NCBI GenBank assembly: GCA_028284865.1
Contig: JANQQV010000015.1
Span: forward strand, 37,361 to 101,360
Direction of reading: 5' to 3'
DNA length: 64,000 bases
Origin: Rhodothermales bacterium
Lineage (GTDB): Bacteria; Bacteroidota; Rhodothermia; Rhodothermales; UBA10348
The notes under the pieces were generated by a model, which saw only the letters and a list, made by a program, of their open reading frames with translations, was not told the DNA's origin and made no database searches. Positions 34,517-43,665 of this stretch are shown piece by piece. Made by a program: the position numbers and the translations under genes. Within the stretch, counting starts at the first letter, position 1. The number at the start of each line of letters is the position of its first letter.

Positions 34517-35398
34517 ATGGCCGCGACCGATACAGTGTACAACGTGCCCAGACCCAGAATCACATTGCAGTCGTTGGTCGCCACTCTAGTGGCGACCCTA
34601 TGGGCGATTTCATGGACGGCCGGGACCGTGTTCGCCCAACCGGTCAGTTATGATCTCGACCAACCAGCCTTGAATGCCTCGCTGCCTTCTGCACTCGAGG
34701 AGATCTCGGGTCTGGCGTGGCATGATGGCGTCTTACTTGCGCTTCAGGACGAAGACGGCCTGGTATTCAAGATCGACCCCGAAACAGGCAGGGTGATGGA
34801 TCGAGCGCGCTTCTCGGGCGATGGTGACTACGAAGGCCTGGAAGTGGTCGGCGAATGGCTCTACGTCTTGCGAAGCGATGGTCGGTTGTACCGGACACCT
34901 GCCGCATCACCCCAAAGAGACGCAACCGAGCGGATCAGCCTGGATCTGCCTCGCGGGTGCGATGCCGAAGGGCTTGGGTGGTCTCCGAATGATGAGGCAC
35001 TCTTGGTCGCTTGCAAAGAGCAGGACGGCGTCGACAAAGTGAAGGGACGCAGCGTCTGGGCGTTCAAGGAGAATGGGTCGCTGCTTCGGGAAGCGCCCTG
35101 GATCCATATTGACCAGGAGTACCTGGAATCCATGGGCGACGGCCGGGAGATCGATCTGTTCAAACCCTCCGGTATCGCCGTTCACCCATTACAGGACGAG
35201 ATTTACATCCTGTCTGCTCAACGACAGGACGTCTTAATCGTAAATGCCGCAGGCGCTGAGCGAACTCGGATTCGCATCGATGACTTCAGGCAGCCCGAGG
35301 GCATCGTGATCGACCCGCAGGGACGACTCTATATTGCCAGCGAGCGTCGGGCAAGCGATGCCGCTCGACTGCTACGATTTGATCCAGTATCGCGATGA
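34517..35398 (+). CDS. SdiA-regulated-type exported beta-propeller protein
   Basis: A 293-aa exported protein. ATG 34517 is chosen because the signal peptide begins there (LVATLVATLWAISWTAGTVFAQ). The mature part reads as a beta-propeller, with EEISGLAWHDGVLLALQDEDGLVFKID, YEGLEVVGEWLYVLRSDGRLYR, CDAEGLGWS, PSGIAVHPLQDEIYIL and QPEGIVIDPQGRLYIASE, matching the SdiA-regulated family (PF06977). The stop overlaps the metallophosphoesterase start by four bases, so the two are translationally coupled and probably act together at the outer membrane or periplasm. Confidence 0.85.
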   Translation: MAATDTVYNVPRPRITLQSLVATLVATLWAISWTAGTVFAQPVSYDLDQPALNASLPSALEEISGLAWHDGVLLALQDEDGLVFKIDPETGRVMDRARFSGDGDYEGLEVVGEWLYVLRSDGRLYRTPAASPQRDATERISLDLPRGCDAEGLGWSPNDEALLVACKEQDGVDKVKGRSVWAFKENGSLLREAPWIHIDQEYLESMGDGREIDLFKPSGIAVHPLQDEIYILSAQRQDVLIVNAAGAERTRIRIDDFRQPEGIVIDPQGRLYIASERRASDAARLLRFDPVSR

Positions 35399-38300
35399 AA
35401 ACAAGCCACAGGATGACGAAGAGAGGGGATAGGCTCAAACGCTCATTGGCGGGGTCGCTGCGGCTGGCCTTCGCCATGATTGTGGTAGGGACAGCGCTGA
35501 CGCAAGCGTCGGAAGTGCGCGCGCAGTCGCAGGAGGAGGCGGTTTACCGGGTCTTCCTGATCGGCGATACCGGTGGCGCCAACGCACCGGGTACGCTACC
35601 AGCTCTCCAGGAGCTGCGTCGCCAGCTGCAAAGCGAAGGGGAGAACAGCGCTGTCGTGTTTCTGGGCGACAATATTTATTGCTGTGGGCTTCCGGATTCA
35701 GCGGCTTCGGGTCGCTCAAAGGCAGAAATGCGGCTGAATGAGGCGATTAATGCCGTTGACGGCTTCGCGGGAAAGACCATTTTCATCCCGGGCAACCACG
35801 ATTGGGGATCTCATGGCAAATACGACGCGCGCATCCTGCTCAACCAACAGCGCTATGTCGAAGAGCGATTGGGCGAGGGCTCCTTCCTCCCAGAATTCGG
35901 TCTTCCGGGCCCCATCGAGGTCAAGTTGACCGATGAGATTCGGCTAGTGGTTCTTGACACGCAATGGTGGCTCATGGACGAGAAGCCATTTGGCGAGTCC
36001 GGCGACTACGATATCGAGAGTGAGTCCGACTTCCTGATGGCTGTGCGCGATCTGCTTGCCCGGCGCGATGACGAACAGGTCCTCATGATTGGCCATCATC
36101 CGCTGATCTCGTTTGGCGAACACGGCGGACGCTTCCCGCTGCGCGACCACATCTTTCCACTGCGTGCCTTCAACGACAAGTGGTGGCTTCCGATGCCTGG
36201 TATTGGGTCGCTTTACCCGTTGATCCGAGGAGTGGGTGGATTTGCCCAGGATGTCTCCGAACGGCGCTACACCGAATTGCGTGAATCGCTGCTATCGCTG
36301 TTTGCGCACCATGAGGGCAATGTCATCTATGCATCCGGCCACGAGCACAGCCTGCAGCACATCATCGAAGGTCGGGCGCACCTCCTGGTAAGTGGATCCG
36401 CATCGCGCCCTTCGTGGGTCAGCACCTCGCGGGCGGCAGCATTCACGTCCTCCGAGCCGGGGTTCATGGTGCTCGACTACTTCGATACGGGCCGGGTCAC
36501 CATGCGCGCGGTGGACGGCAGCGGCCGAACGCTGTATCAGACAGAGCTATTCGCGCCTCGACCTGGGACGACAGATACGGAGTCCGCTCAAGAGACTCGT
36601 CCAGCATTTCCTCCCGATGCAAACGTCTCTGCGTCTCCCATCCTGAAGGCCGGTGGGTTGAAGCGCGCCTTCCTGGGGTCCCATCATCGCGATGCTTGGA
36701 CTACGCCGGTACGCGTGCCGGTCTTTGACATCACGCAGGTCAAGGGTGGTCTGACGCCCATCAAGCGCGGTGGCGGTATGCAGACCATATCGCTGCGCCT
36801 AGAAGACGAATCCGGGTATCAGTATGTCCTCCGCTCCATCGACAAGGACCCGTCGAAGACCATTCCGGTGGAATTTCAGCAGACAATTGCCCGTGACATC
36901 GTTCGCGATCAGAATGCCATCATCATGCCATATGGTGCGCTGATGGTGCCTCCGCTGGCAGAGGCGGCTGGCATTTATCACGCGAACCCTCAGGTGTTCT
37001 ACATCCCGGATGACCCCGCGCTCGGAGTCCATGCCGATGCCCTGGCTGGCCAGCTGATGCTGTTTGAGGAGCGCCCACACGATGACATGTCGGCCTTTGA
37101 CAATTTTGGCGCATCGGACGACATCATCTCTTCCGGGAAGGTGTTTCGCGAACTGTTGGACGACAACGACAACCGGGTCGACGACCGATTCTGGATGCGC
37201 TCGCGTCTTTTCGACATGTTCTTGTCCGACTGGGACCGACACGCAGACCAGTGGCGATGGGCCACGTTCGACGATCCCGACGGGAAGGGAGACCTGTACA
37301 GACCCATTCCGCGCGATCGTGATTGGGCCTTCAATCGCATGAATGGGATTTTCCCGACCATCGTCAAGAATCCAAACATCGAGCCCAAATTTCAGGATTT
37401 CAGGCCTCGTTTCGGGTTCATTCCCGGCCTGAATCGAAGCGGGGAGCCACTCGACCGGCGATTCACCGTCGGCCTCTCGCGAGCGGACTGGGTATCTGAA
37501 GCCGAGGATATCGCAGCATCGATCACCGAGGCGGATATGGATGCGTCCATCGCCGCGCTTCCCGACGAAATTGAGCCGCTCTATGCCGAGGAGTTCAAGG
37601 CAACCATGCAGTCACGGTTGGAAGAGCTCCCCGAGGTGGCCGGGTTCTATCACGACTTCCTGATGCGGCTGGTGGACGTCGTTGGGTCCGACAAACATGA
37701 GCGCTTTACCGTCGAGGCATGGTCAGATAGCATCCGCGTGACTATGACCAAGACGACGAAAGAAGGCGAGGAGCGCCACGACCTGATCAGCCGGACGTTC
37801 TACCCGGACGAGACCGAAGAAATCAGGCTCTACGGCCTGGATGGGCAAGATCGATTCATTCTGTCGGGTACGTCGCGACTCCCCATTCGCGTGTACGCGA
37901 TCGGAGGCAACGGCGATGATTCCTTCCGCGATGAAACGCGGGACGGATCCATCAACAAACACTGGTTTGTACTCGATACGGACGGTGGCACCAACCTGAC
38001 CCTGGGAGAAGCCACTCGGCTACAGCCGGCCTACATGCCCGAGGTCACCCTTTACGATCCATACAAGTATTGGACCGAGGCGTTATTCCCCATCATCATC
38101 CTTGGATCCGACCAGGAAGACGGATTGATTCTGGGAGGTGGAGTTACGTACACCTCGTACGTCTTTCACCGGACGCCATTCTCCGTCCAACATCGCCTTT
38201 CTGCCAGTGTGGGGATGCGCTCTAAGGCGTTCGCGTTCAACTACGATCTGGTCATGAACCAGCGTTTGGGAGCGTGGGGCCTGTTTTTCAGTGGTCGAGC

Positions 38301-39114
38301 TCGAACGCAGGGCACGATCGAGAACTTCTACGGATTCGGTTCAAACACCACGCGTCCGGTCAACAACTCGCGATTCTACGAAACCGAGATTGAGGATTAC
38401 AGCGGGGAAGTTGGCTTGCTCCGCTACTGGGGAGAGAATGCGCAATTTCGATTGTCGACGTTCGTGGAGCACACGGATGTGAACGAAGACGCTGGTGGAT
38501 ATGCCCTGCAGCCCGGTCTAGGTGTAAACCCGAATGATTTCGAGCGACTGGTGCATGGCGGCCTTGCCGTCCAGATTCTAGCCGATCAGCGCGATCATCT
38601 TGTTTATCCCCACGGTGGGTACAAGCTGGAATTGCAGTCCCGGACGCGTCAGGGAATCAACTCCAAGGCGGATGCCTTCACGACGCTCATGGGCAGTTTG
38701 TCGATGTACTGGACGCCCTCCTGGTTGAATCGATCGACGTTTGCCATGCGCACCGGAGGTACCCGCCTCCTGGGCGACTTCCCGTATTTCCGCTCGGCAA
38801 CCGTGGGTTCAACAACCGGTCTGCGCGGCTGGCGCCGGGATCGTTTCTCCGGACACGCGTCCTGGTATCAAAATCTGGAGCTGCGTCAGGAGCTGTTCCA
38901 GTTCGCGACCATCGCGGCGGTGGGAAGAGCCGGTGTGTTGGCGCACGTGGACAATGGCCGGGTTTGGGCCGAGGGAGATGACGATGGTCAGTGGCACCAA
39001 AGCGTTGGCGCTGGGGTCTGGGCCAATCTGTTCGATCTGGCGGTGATGAACGTCACGGTCACGTTGTCCGAAGAGGAGACGCTCGCAGAATTTGGGCTAT
39101 CGTTCGACTTCTAG
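35395..39114 (+). CDS. metallophosphoesterase fused to an outer-membrane beta-barrel
   Basis: A 1239-aa exported protein with a signal near residues 20-45 (RLAFAMIVVGTALTQASEVRAQ). The calcineurin-type phosphoesterase domain (residues ~45-390) has VFLIGDTGG, VFLGDNIY, FIPGNHDWG, MIGHHPLIS and YASGHEHSLQH, the five metal-binding blocks. A middle region (~430-860) includes a phosphotransfer-like part with no clear family, and the last ~350 residues form a surface-antigen/Omp85-type barrel (YFRSATVGSTTGLRGWRRDRFSGH, ending in aromatic FGLSFDF). The enzyme part should face the periplasm or cell surface. It starts in the overlap with the SdiA-regulated-type gene. Confidence 0.88.
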   Translation: MKTSHRMTKRGDRLKRSLAGSLRLAFAMIVVGTALTQASEVRAQSQEEAVYRVFLIGDTGGANAPGTLPALQELRRQLQSEGENSAVVFLGDNIYCCGLPDSAASGRSKAEMRLNEAINAVDGFAGKTIFIPGNHDWGSHGKYDARILLNQQRYVEERLGEGSFLPEFGLPGPIEVKLTDEIRLVVLDTQWWLMDEKPFGESGDYDIESESDFLMAVRDLLARRDDEQVLMIGHHPLISFGEHGGRFPLRDHIFPLRAFNDKWWLPMPGIGSLYPLIRGVGGFAQDVSERRYTELRESLLSLFAHHEGNVIYASGHEHSLQHIIEGRAHLLVSGSASRPSWVSTSRAAAFTSSEPGFMVLDYFDTGRVTMRAVDGSGRTLYQTELFAPRPGTTDTESAQETRPAFPPDANVSASPILKAGGLKRAFLGSHHRDAWTTPVRVPVFDITQVKGGLTPIKRGGGMQTISLRLEDESGYQYVLRSIDKDPSKTIPVEFQQTIARDIVRDQNAIIMPYGALMVPPLAEAAGIYHANPQVFYIPDDPALGVHADALAGQLMLFEERPHDDMSAFDNFGASDDIISSGKVFRELLDDNDNRVDDRFWMRSRLFDMFLSDWDRHADQWRWATFDDPDGKGDLYRPIPRDRDWAFNRMNGIFPTIVKNPNIEPKFQDFRPRFGFIPGLNRSGEPLDRRFTVGLSRADWVSEAEDIAASITEADMDASIAALPDEIEPLYAEEFKATMQSRLEELPEVAGFYHDFLMRLVDVVGSDKHERFTVEAWSDSIRVTMTKTTKEGEERHDLISRTFYPDETEEIRLYGLDGQDRFILSGTSRLPIRVYAIGGNGDDSFRDETRDGSINKHWFVLDTDGGTNLTLGEATRLQPAYMPEVTLYDPYKYWTEALFPIIILGSDQEDGLILGGGVTYTSYVFHRTPFSVQHRLSASVGMRSKAFAFNYDLVMNQRLGAWGLFFSGRARTQGTIENFYGFGSNTTRPVNNSRFYETEIEDYSGEVGLLRYWGENAQFRLSTFVEHTDVNEDAGGYALQPGLGVNPNDFERLVHGGLAVQILADQRDHLVYPHGGYKLELQSRTRQGINSKADAFTTLMGSLSMYWTPSWLNRSTFAMRTGGTRLLGDFPYFRSATVGSTTGLRGWRRDRFSGHASWYQNLELRQELFQFATIAAVGRAGVLAHVDNGRVWAEGDDDGQWHQSVGAGVWANLFDLAVMNVTVTLSEEETLAEFGLSFDF

Positions 39115-39127
39115 GTGAGAACCTAGA
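39110..39127 (+). repeat. inverted repeat over the metallophosphoesterase stop codon
   Basis: TCTAGGT and ACCTAGA flank GAGA; the left arm includes the TAG stop. It shares the TCTAGG half-site with the palindrome at 39249-39263 before padR and may serve as a transcript end or a second operator. Confidence 0.45.
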
Positions 39128-39248
39128 CCAGGATATCGGCCTCGCGCACGTCGAAAATGGGGCCATTAGAGGCGTATTCAGGTCTGCAATGAGGTTCATC
39201 CATTTTTTTTCAGGGAGCCCTATAACTTCTATGCATCGTCTGCGTAGG

Positions 39249-39263
39249 CCTAGAACATCTAGG
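39249..39263. promoter_or_regulatory. palindromic site before padR
   Basis: CCTAGA-ACA-TCTAGG is a perfect inverted repeat with a three-base centre, 15 bp before the padR ATG. PadR repressors bind short palindromes at their own promoter, so this is a likely operator. Confidence 0.5.
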
Positions 39264-39278
39264 TAATTCGAGACGATC

Positions 39279-39620
39279 ATGATCCCCAAGGAACTCGTGG
39301 GCGCGTCTGCCCGCGCCATCATCCTGTCCATCCTCAAGCGAGCTGATTCCTACGGCTACGCCATCATTCAGCAGGTGCGGGACCTCTCAGGGGGGACCCT
39401 GGAGTGGAAAGAAGGGATGCTCTATCCCGTGCTGCATCGATTGGAAGACGAGCAGCTCATCGAATCTTTCTGGCATGCTCCGGAAGGCGAGCGACGACGC
39501 AAATACTATCGCTTGCTTCCTGCAGGCGAGGCGGCTCTCGAAACAGAAAAGTCCAACTGGCTCAATGTCGATGCGATGTTGGCCGGCCTTTGGGGCCTGG
39601 AGCCGCGCGTTTCCATCTGA
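39279..39620 (+). CDS. PadR family transcriptional regulator
   Basis: A 113-aa winged-helix repressor of the short PadR-s2 type: IPKELVGASARAIILSILKRADSYGYAIIQ is the DNA-binding helix pair and GGTLEWKEGMLYPVLHRLEDEQLI the wing with the LYPxLHRLE hallmark. The C-terminus is short, so it should dimerise without a separate effector domain. It lies 36 bp before an ABC permease with an N-terminal prefix domain, an arrangement seen widely in Bacteroidota and Acidobacteriota, in which PadR controls the permease gene. Confidence 0.92.
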   Translation: MIPKELVGASARAIILSILKRADSYGYAIIQQVRDLSGGTLEWKEGMLYPVLHRLEDEQLIESFWHAPEGERRRKYYRLLPAGEAALETEKSNWLNVDAMLAGLWGLEPRVSI

Positions 39621-39656
39621 TTTCACACCCTTCGCCCGGATCTCATTCCCTTCGTT

Positions 39657-42323
39657 ATGTCTTACTCATTCGACCTCGAACGCGCCATTGAAACCTGGCG
39701 CCAGACCGTCAAGCGGAACCGAGCTTTCCTGGCTGACGACCTGGATGAACTGGAATCTCACCTGCGGGATGCTGTCGAGCATCTGCATGGTGAAGGAATG
39801 GACGTCGAGCAAGCGTGGCGGGAAGCCTTGCGCCGGACAGGGAATCAGATGGAGCTGGCTACTGAATTCAACAAGGTGAAATACGGAGCATCGCGTGTGC
39901 GAGCACGCTCCAGAGTAGATCTTGCATGGCTTCGGGCCATGTTCGCCAACTACGTCCGAACCTCCTGGCGACACATGGGCAAACACCCGGTGTATTCGGC
40001 CATCAACCTGGGTGGACTGGCGGTCGGCCTGGCAGGCTGTCTGCTGATGGCACTGTTCATCCAACAAGAACTCGCGTACGATCGGGACATCGCTTTCGAA
40101 CCGGGTCGGACTTTTCGTCTCGGATCCACCACCGGTTGGCCGTATGGCAAGCTGTTGGAAGATGAGTACCCAGAAGTGGAGCGCGTGACGTACTTGCGCT
40201 CCTATCCACAGTACCCGATTCGTCATCGGGGCGGCATCCACTACGAAACCATGTTTCATGCGGATGATGCCTTCTTCGAGCTATTTGACTTTCCCGTTGT
40301 GGAGGGCCAACTCGATACAGCCCTGGATGCCCCATGGTCCATCGTGCTTTCGCGAGACGCACGGGATCGATTGTTCGGCGATGTGTCCGTGGTCGGTCAG
40401 ACGTTGGTGCTCGATGACTCGCTCAATTTCAATGTGACAGCGGTTATCGACGTCCCCAAGGCTTCCCATATCCAGTTTGACGTCTTGCTCTCACTGGCGT
40501 CCAAATTCGCCGAAGACCCGGATCTGTGGAATTCGCGGATGGTCTCGGGGTGGCTGGATCTCAATGCCGTCACCTATCTGAAAACCGCACCCAATGTGGA
40601 TGCTGCTTCCCTGCATGCGAAGATCAAAGGTCTGCCGATGGAGAAGGCAGGCGACGTCATGCAGCAGTGGGGGGTGGACTACGAGCTGGCCTTGGAGCCG
40701 TTTTCCGAGATCTATCTGACTCCAGGAATGGGCAACACCCTTGGTCCGAAAGGAAATCGGGACTATGTGGTGCTGCTGGCCGGGATCGGCCTCTTCTTGT
40801 TGCTCATCGCATGTATCAATTTCGTCAATTTGACGACGGCCAGAGCCTCAACTCGCGCGCGTGAAGTGGGATTGCGCAAAGCGATTGGTGCAGATCGATC
40901 GACGCTTTCCATCCAATTCCTTTTTGACGCTGGCGTGACAACGCTGCTGGCTGTCATCCTGGCGCTTGGGTTGGCCGCTTGGTTGTTGCCGACCTTCTCC
41001 GACCTGGTTCAGCGCACCTATGAGGTGCCTTCTCTGTTTGCCCCGTCCATGATCGGAACGTTGGTGGGCATTGCGGTGATCGTGACTGTCCTTGCAGGCG
41101 CCTATCCCGCCTTTCTGTTATCCGGATACCGTCCAGTCGAAGCCCTGAAAGGCTCTTTTCAGTCGCTTATCCGGGGTGGCTGGGTACGCCAGGGTCTCGT
41201 AGTGCTTCAATTCACCATCGCTGGCGTCCTGATCCTGACCACCATCGTGGTATTTGCTCAGGTTCGGCACATGAAGGGGCAGGAATTGGGCTTTGATGCT
41301 GAGCAAGTGCTCGTCATGGATGCTCGCCCTGTTCCGTTTCAGGAACGCCAACGTCGACAGGACGCTCTCATGCAAGAGCTCGAAGCACACTCTGGTGTCT
41401 TCGATGTGTCCTCCATGTGGTCCATTCCTGGCCGAAACGCGTGGCGAGGGCAGATTTCCTTTCCTGAAGGGTGGGATGACGGTGAGTCAATGAGCCTGGA
41501 GTATCTGGCAGTCGACTTCGGTGCTGTCGAAACGCTTGGATTGACTGTAATCGCGGGCCGCTCCTTTGACGAGGCCATTGGCTCCGATGCCTCAGAAGCC
41601 GTCATGATCAACATGGCCGCGGCCCGGGAAGTAGGGTGGATGACAGCGGAGGAAGCCGTCGGGAAACGATTTACCTCGCCTGGCTCGGGCAAACCGGACG
41701 GACGGGTGATTGGCGTGCTCGCCGACTGGCATCATCACGGATTGCAGGAAGAGATCAATCCGATCATGCTAGGGATCATGTCCGGGAATGGCATGATCAG
41801 TCTGCGCATGCAGACGCGGGAGGCAAGCAGTGTATTGGCTCACGTGTCGGACACCTGGGACCGATTCTTCCCCGAATACCCCTACGAGACGTTCTTCCTC
41901 GATGAGTCCTTCGCGGCACAATACGAGGCTGAAGATCGCCTCATCCGGGTCTTGGGCAGTTTCGCCCTGCTGACCATCCTGATTGCATGCCTCGGCCTGG
42001 CTGGTCTGGCAGCGTTTTCGACAGCCCAACGCACTCGCGAAATCGGTATTCGAAAAACCTTGGGCGCGACATCAGGTCAAGTGATATCGCTCTTATCCAG
42101 GGACTTCATGAAGCCCGTATCTATCGCAGTTATTCTGGCGGCGATGGGCGGGTGGTATGCTGCATCCAGGTGGATTGAGGGTTACGCCTTTCGAACAGAA
42201 ATAGGTGTAATAAAGATAGGAATAGTAGTCGTAATTATGTTCTCAATAGCGCTGACAACAGTCTCATTTCAGGCATGGAGGGCATCCAGGGCTAATCCAG
42301 CTGTTAGCGTTCGGTATGATTGA
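39657..42323 (+). CDS. ABC transporter permease with N-terminal prefix domain
   Basis: An 888-aa permease. Residues 1-85 form a soluble permease-prefix domain (DLERAIETWRQTVKRN, DLDELESHLRDAVEHL), then a FtsX/MacB-type core with a large extracytoplasmic domain repeated twice: helices VYSAINLGGLAVGLAGCLLMAL, then LAGIGLFLLLIACINFVNLTTARASTRAREVGLRKAIGA, and near the end LLTILIACLGLAGLAAFSTAQRTREIGIRKTLGA. No ATPase is adjacent; a shared or distant one would be needed. The last ~40 codons are AT-rich with ATA and GTA codons, unlike the rest of the gene. Confidence 0.88.
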   Translation: MSYSFDLERAIETWRQTVKRNRAFLADDLDELESHLRDAVEHLHGEGMDVEQAWREALRRTGNQMELATEFNKVKYGASRVRARSRVDLAWLRAMFANYVRTSWRHMGKHPVYSAINLGGLAVGLAGCLLMALFIQQELAYDRDIAFEPGRTFRLGSTTGWPYGKLLEDEYPEVERVTYLRSYPQYPIRHRGGIHYETMFHADDAFFELFDFPVVEGQLDTALDAPWSIVLSRDARDRLFGDVSVVGQTLVLDDSLNFNVTAVIDVPKASHIQFDVLLSLASKFAEDPDLWNSRMVSGWLDLNAVTYLKTAPNVDAASLHAKIKGLPMEKAGDVMQQWGVDYELALEPFSEIYLTPGMGNTLGPKGNRDYVVLLAGIGLFLLLIACINFVNLTTARASTRAREVGLRKAIGADRSTLSIQFLFDAGVTTLLAVILALGLAAWLLPTFSDLVQRTYEVPSLFAPSMIGTLVGIAVIVTVLAGAYPAFLLSGYRPVEALKGSFQSLIRGGWVRQGLVVLQFTIAGVLILTTIVVFAQVRHMKGQELGFDAEQVLVMDARPVPFQERQRRQDALMQELEAHSGVFDVSSMWSIPGRNAWRGQISFPEGWDDGESMSLEYLAVDFGAVETLGLTVIAGRSFDEAIGSDASEAVMINMAAAREVGWMTAEEAVGKRFTSPGSGKPDGRVIGVLADWHHHGLQEEINPIMLGIMSGNGMISLRMQTREASSVLAHVSDTWDRFFPEYPYETFFLDESFAAQYEAEDRLIRVLGSFALLTILIACLGLAGLAAFSTAQRTREIGIRKTLGATSGQVISLLSRDFMKPVSIAVILAAMGGWYAASRWIEGYAFRTEIGVIKIGIVVVIMFSIALTTVSFQAWRASRANPAVSVRYD

Positions 42324-42370
42324 GTGCTGAATAACTCTCTATAAATAGATAGAAATATATATACAAATAA

Positions 42371-42901
42371 CTACTTCAAATCATATATCAATTGTGTCAT
42401 GCCACTCGGCCATGTGTGCTGATCAATCAAAGTGAGGGGGATGTCTTCGGCAAGGGATCCGAAGAGGCGCTTGCCGTCCCCAATGAGAACCGGGACGATC
42501 GTCAGAATCAAACGATCCACCAATCCAGCACGCAGGAAGTTCTGTACGGTGACACCGCCGTCGAGATAGATATGCTCGTATCCTCGCTGCAAGAGAGCCG
42601 CAACGATCTCTGACAAGTCACCGCTCAGCACCGATACTGACGGAGGCATCCCTTCCGGGATATTGAAGCCGCTGTTGCTGAGTACGAACACCGGTTTGTC
42701 TCCATATGGCCACGGTACGCCAAATGAGAGCACCTTTTCGAACGTATTGCGGCCCATCACGAGAGCATCAACGGTTTCCATGAAGGCATGGTATCCGTAG
42801 TCCTCGTTCGTACTACCTGGCTCGGGCAACCAGTCCAGGTCACCGTTCTTGCGCGCGATGAAGCCGTCCAGGCTGAATGCGATGTATACAGATGCCTTCA
42901 T
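42371..42901 (-). CDS. dihydrofolate reductase / RibD C-terminal domain family protein
   Basis: A 176-aa reductase-fold protein. ATG 42901 starts directly with the family opening KASVYIAFSLDGFIARKNGDLDWL. Further on are DALVMGRNTFEKVLSF with the MGRxTxE NADPH-binding motif, and HIYLDGGVTVQNFLRAGLVDRLILTIVPVLIGDGKRLF, the DGG strand and RxxPVxxGxGxxLF end of RibD-C proteins. True DHFR function is unlikely; the substrate is unknown. It is the second gene after the NTF2-like gene, four bases away. Confidence 0.88.
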   Translation of the reverse strand: MKASVYIAFSLDGFIARKNGDLDWLPEPGSTNEDYGYHAFMETVDALVMGRNTFEKVLSFGVPWPYGDKPVFVLSNSGFNIPEGMPPSVSVLSGDLSEIVAALLQRGYEHIYLDGGVTVQNFLRAGLVDRLILTIVPVLIGDGKRLFGSLAEDIPLTLIDQHTWPSGMTQLIYDLK

Positions 42902-42905
42902 CCGA

Positions 42906-43439
42906 TCAGTTTCCGGAGGTGGGCATGCCGCCGTACTGCTCGGCAATCGGGCCAGCCGCGTAAGGCTCATCCCAGATGATGGATACGATCCACCAACGGT
43001 CTTCTTTCCAAACGAGTTGGAAAGAGTTGATCCCCGCTCCGATCACCTCATCCGAGCCCCAGAAGTGCTTCTTGTAGGAGCTCATGGCGTTGGCGATATC
43101 ACCATATCGGTCGACTTGGATGTGGTAGCCAGACTCGGTGAATCCTCGGTCGTTTGGTCCACCTATGGGCGTCGCCGCGTCGATCCAGTCAATGAAGTCC
43201 TGCGGGGAGAGCACAGTGAAGGCTCCCTGGCGCTGCTCCGTGTTTGGAATCAACGTGGCTTCCTCGAGGAAGAGGGATCCGAACAGGTCCCAATTGAAGG
43301 GTTCACCAGGAGCGCGAGCGATGGCGGCGTACGTGGCATCGACAATGCCTTCAACCTTAGTCAGGTCGTGATCCGCGTCCTGCGCACGTGTCACAGGAAC
43401 GAGTAAAAGGGCGAATAGCAGTGATAAGGCGCGATTCAT
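42906..43439 (-). CDS. exported NTF2-like (SnoaL-type) protein
   Basis: A 177-aa exported protein. ATG 43439 gives a signal peptide (ALSLLFALLLVPVTRAQ); the open frame upstream passes through the terminator hairpin and is discounted. The mature part has the NTF2 cone-fold pattern: an N-terminal helix (KVEGIVDATYAAIAR), WDLFGSLFLEEATLIP, FIDWI and C-terminal strands SFQLVWKEDRWWIVSIIWDEP. Such proteins bind small molecules or act as isomerases; no catalytic residues can be named. Cotranscribed with the DHFR-like gene. Confidence 0.78.
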   Translation of the reverse strand: MNRALSLLFALLLVPVTRAQDADHDLTKVEGIVDATYAAIARAPGEPFNWDLFGSLFLEEATLIPNTEQRQGAFTVLSPQDFIDWIDAATPIGGPNDRGFTESGYHIQVDRYGDIANAMSSYKKHFWGSDEVIGAGINSFQLVWKEDRWWIVSIIWDEPYAAGPIAEQYGGMPTSGN

Positions 43440-43498
43440 GGTGCTGGCGGGGTTGGGAAGAGGAATTCGACAATCTAGAAAACCCGACAAACGGAAAA

Positions 43499-43525
43499 GG
43501 GGCCATTCGCGTTGCGAATGGCCCC
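43499..43525 (-). terminator. terminator between the lipoprotein and NTF2-like genes
   Basis: GGGGCCATTCGC and GCGAATGGCCCC form a perfect 12-bp stem with a three-base loop. Read on the minus strand it is followed by TTTTCC, so it ends transcription from the 43666-44574 gene before the NTF2-like gene. Confidence 0.85.
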
Positions 43526-43665
43526 TCAAAGCCTGGCCGAGGACGGGCGTCCACGCCGACGATGGGCTTCTTTACTGGCGATGGCAGTTTTCACCCAGTG
43601 TAGGTACCCCCACCGAGGATGCCACGTCTTCGCCGCAGTGGCGACGACCGTGTTTGGCCAAGCCC

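Noticed and set aside
43571..43665. Possible SEC-C-like zinc motif on the minus strand after the lipoprotein stop
   Set aside because: The Cys and Gly spacing does not match CPCGSGKKxKxCC and there is no start codon.
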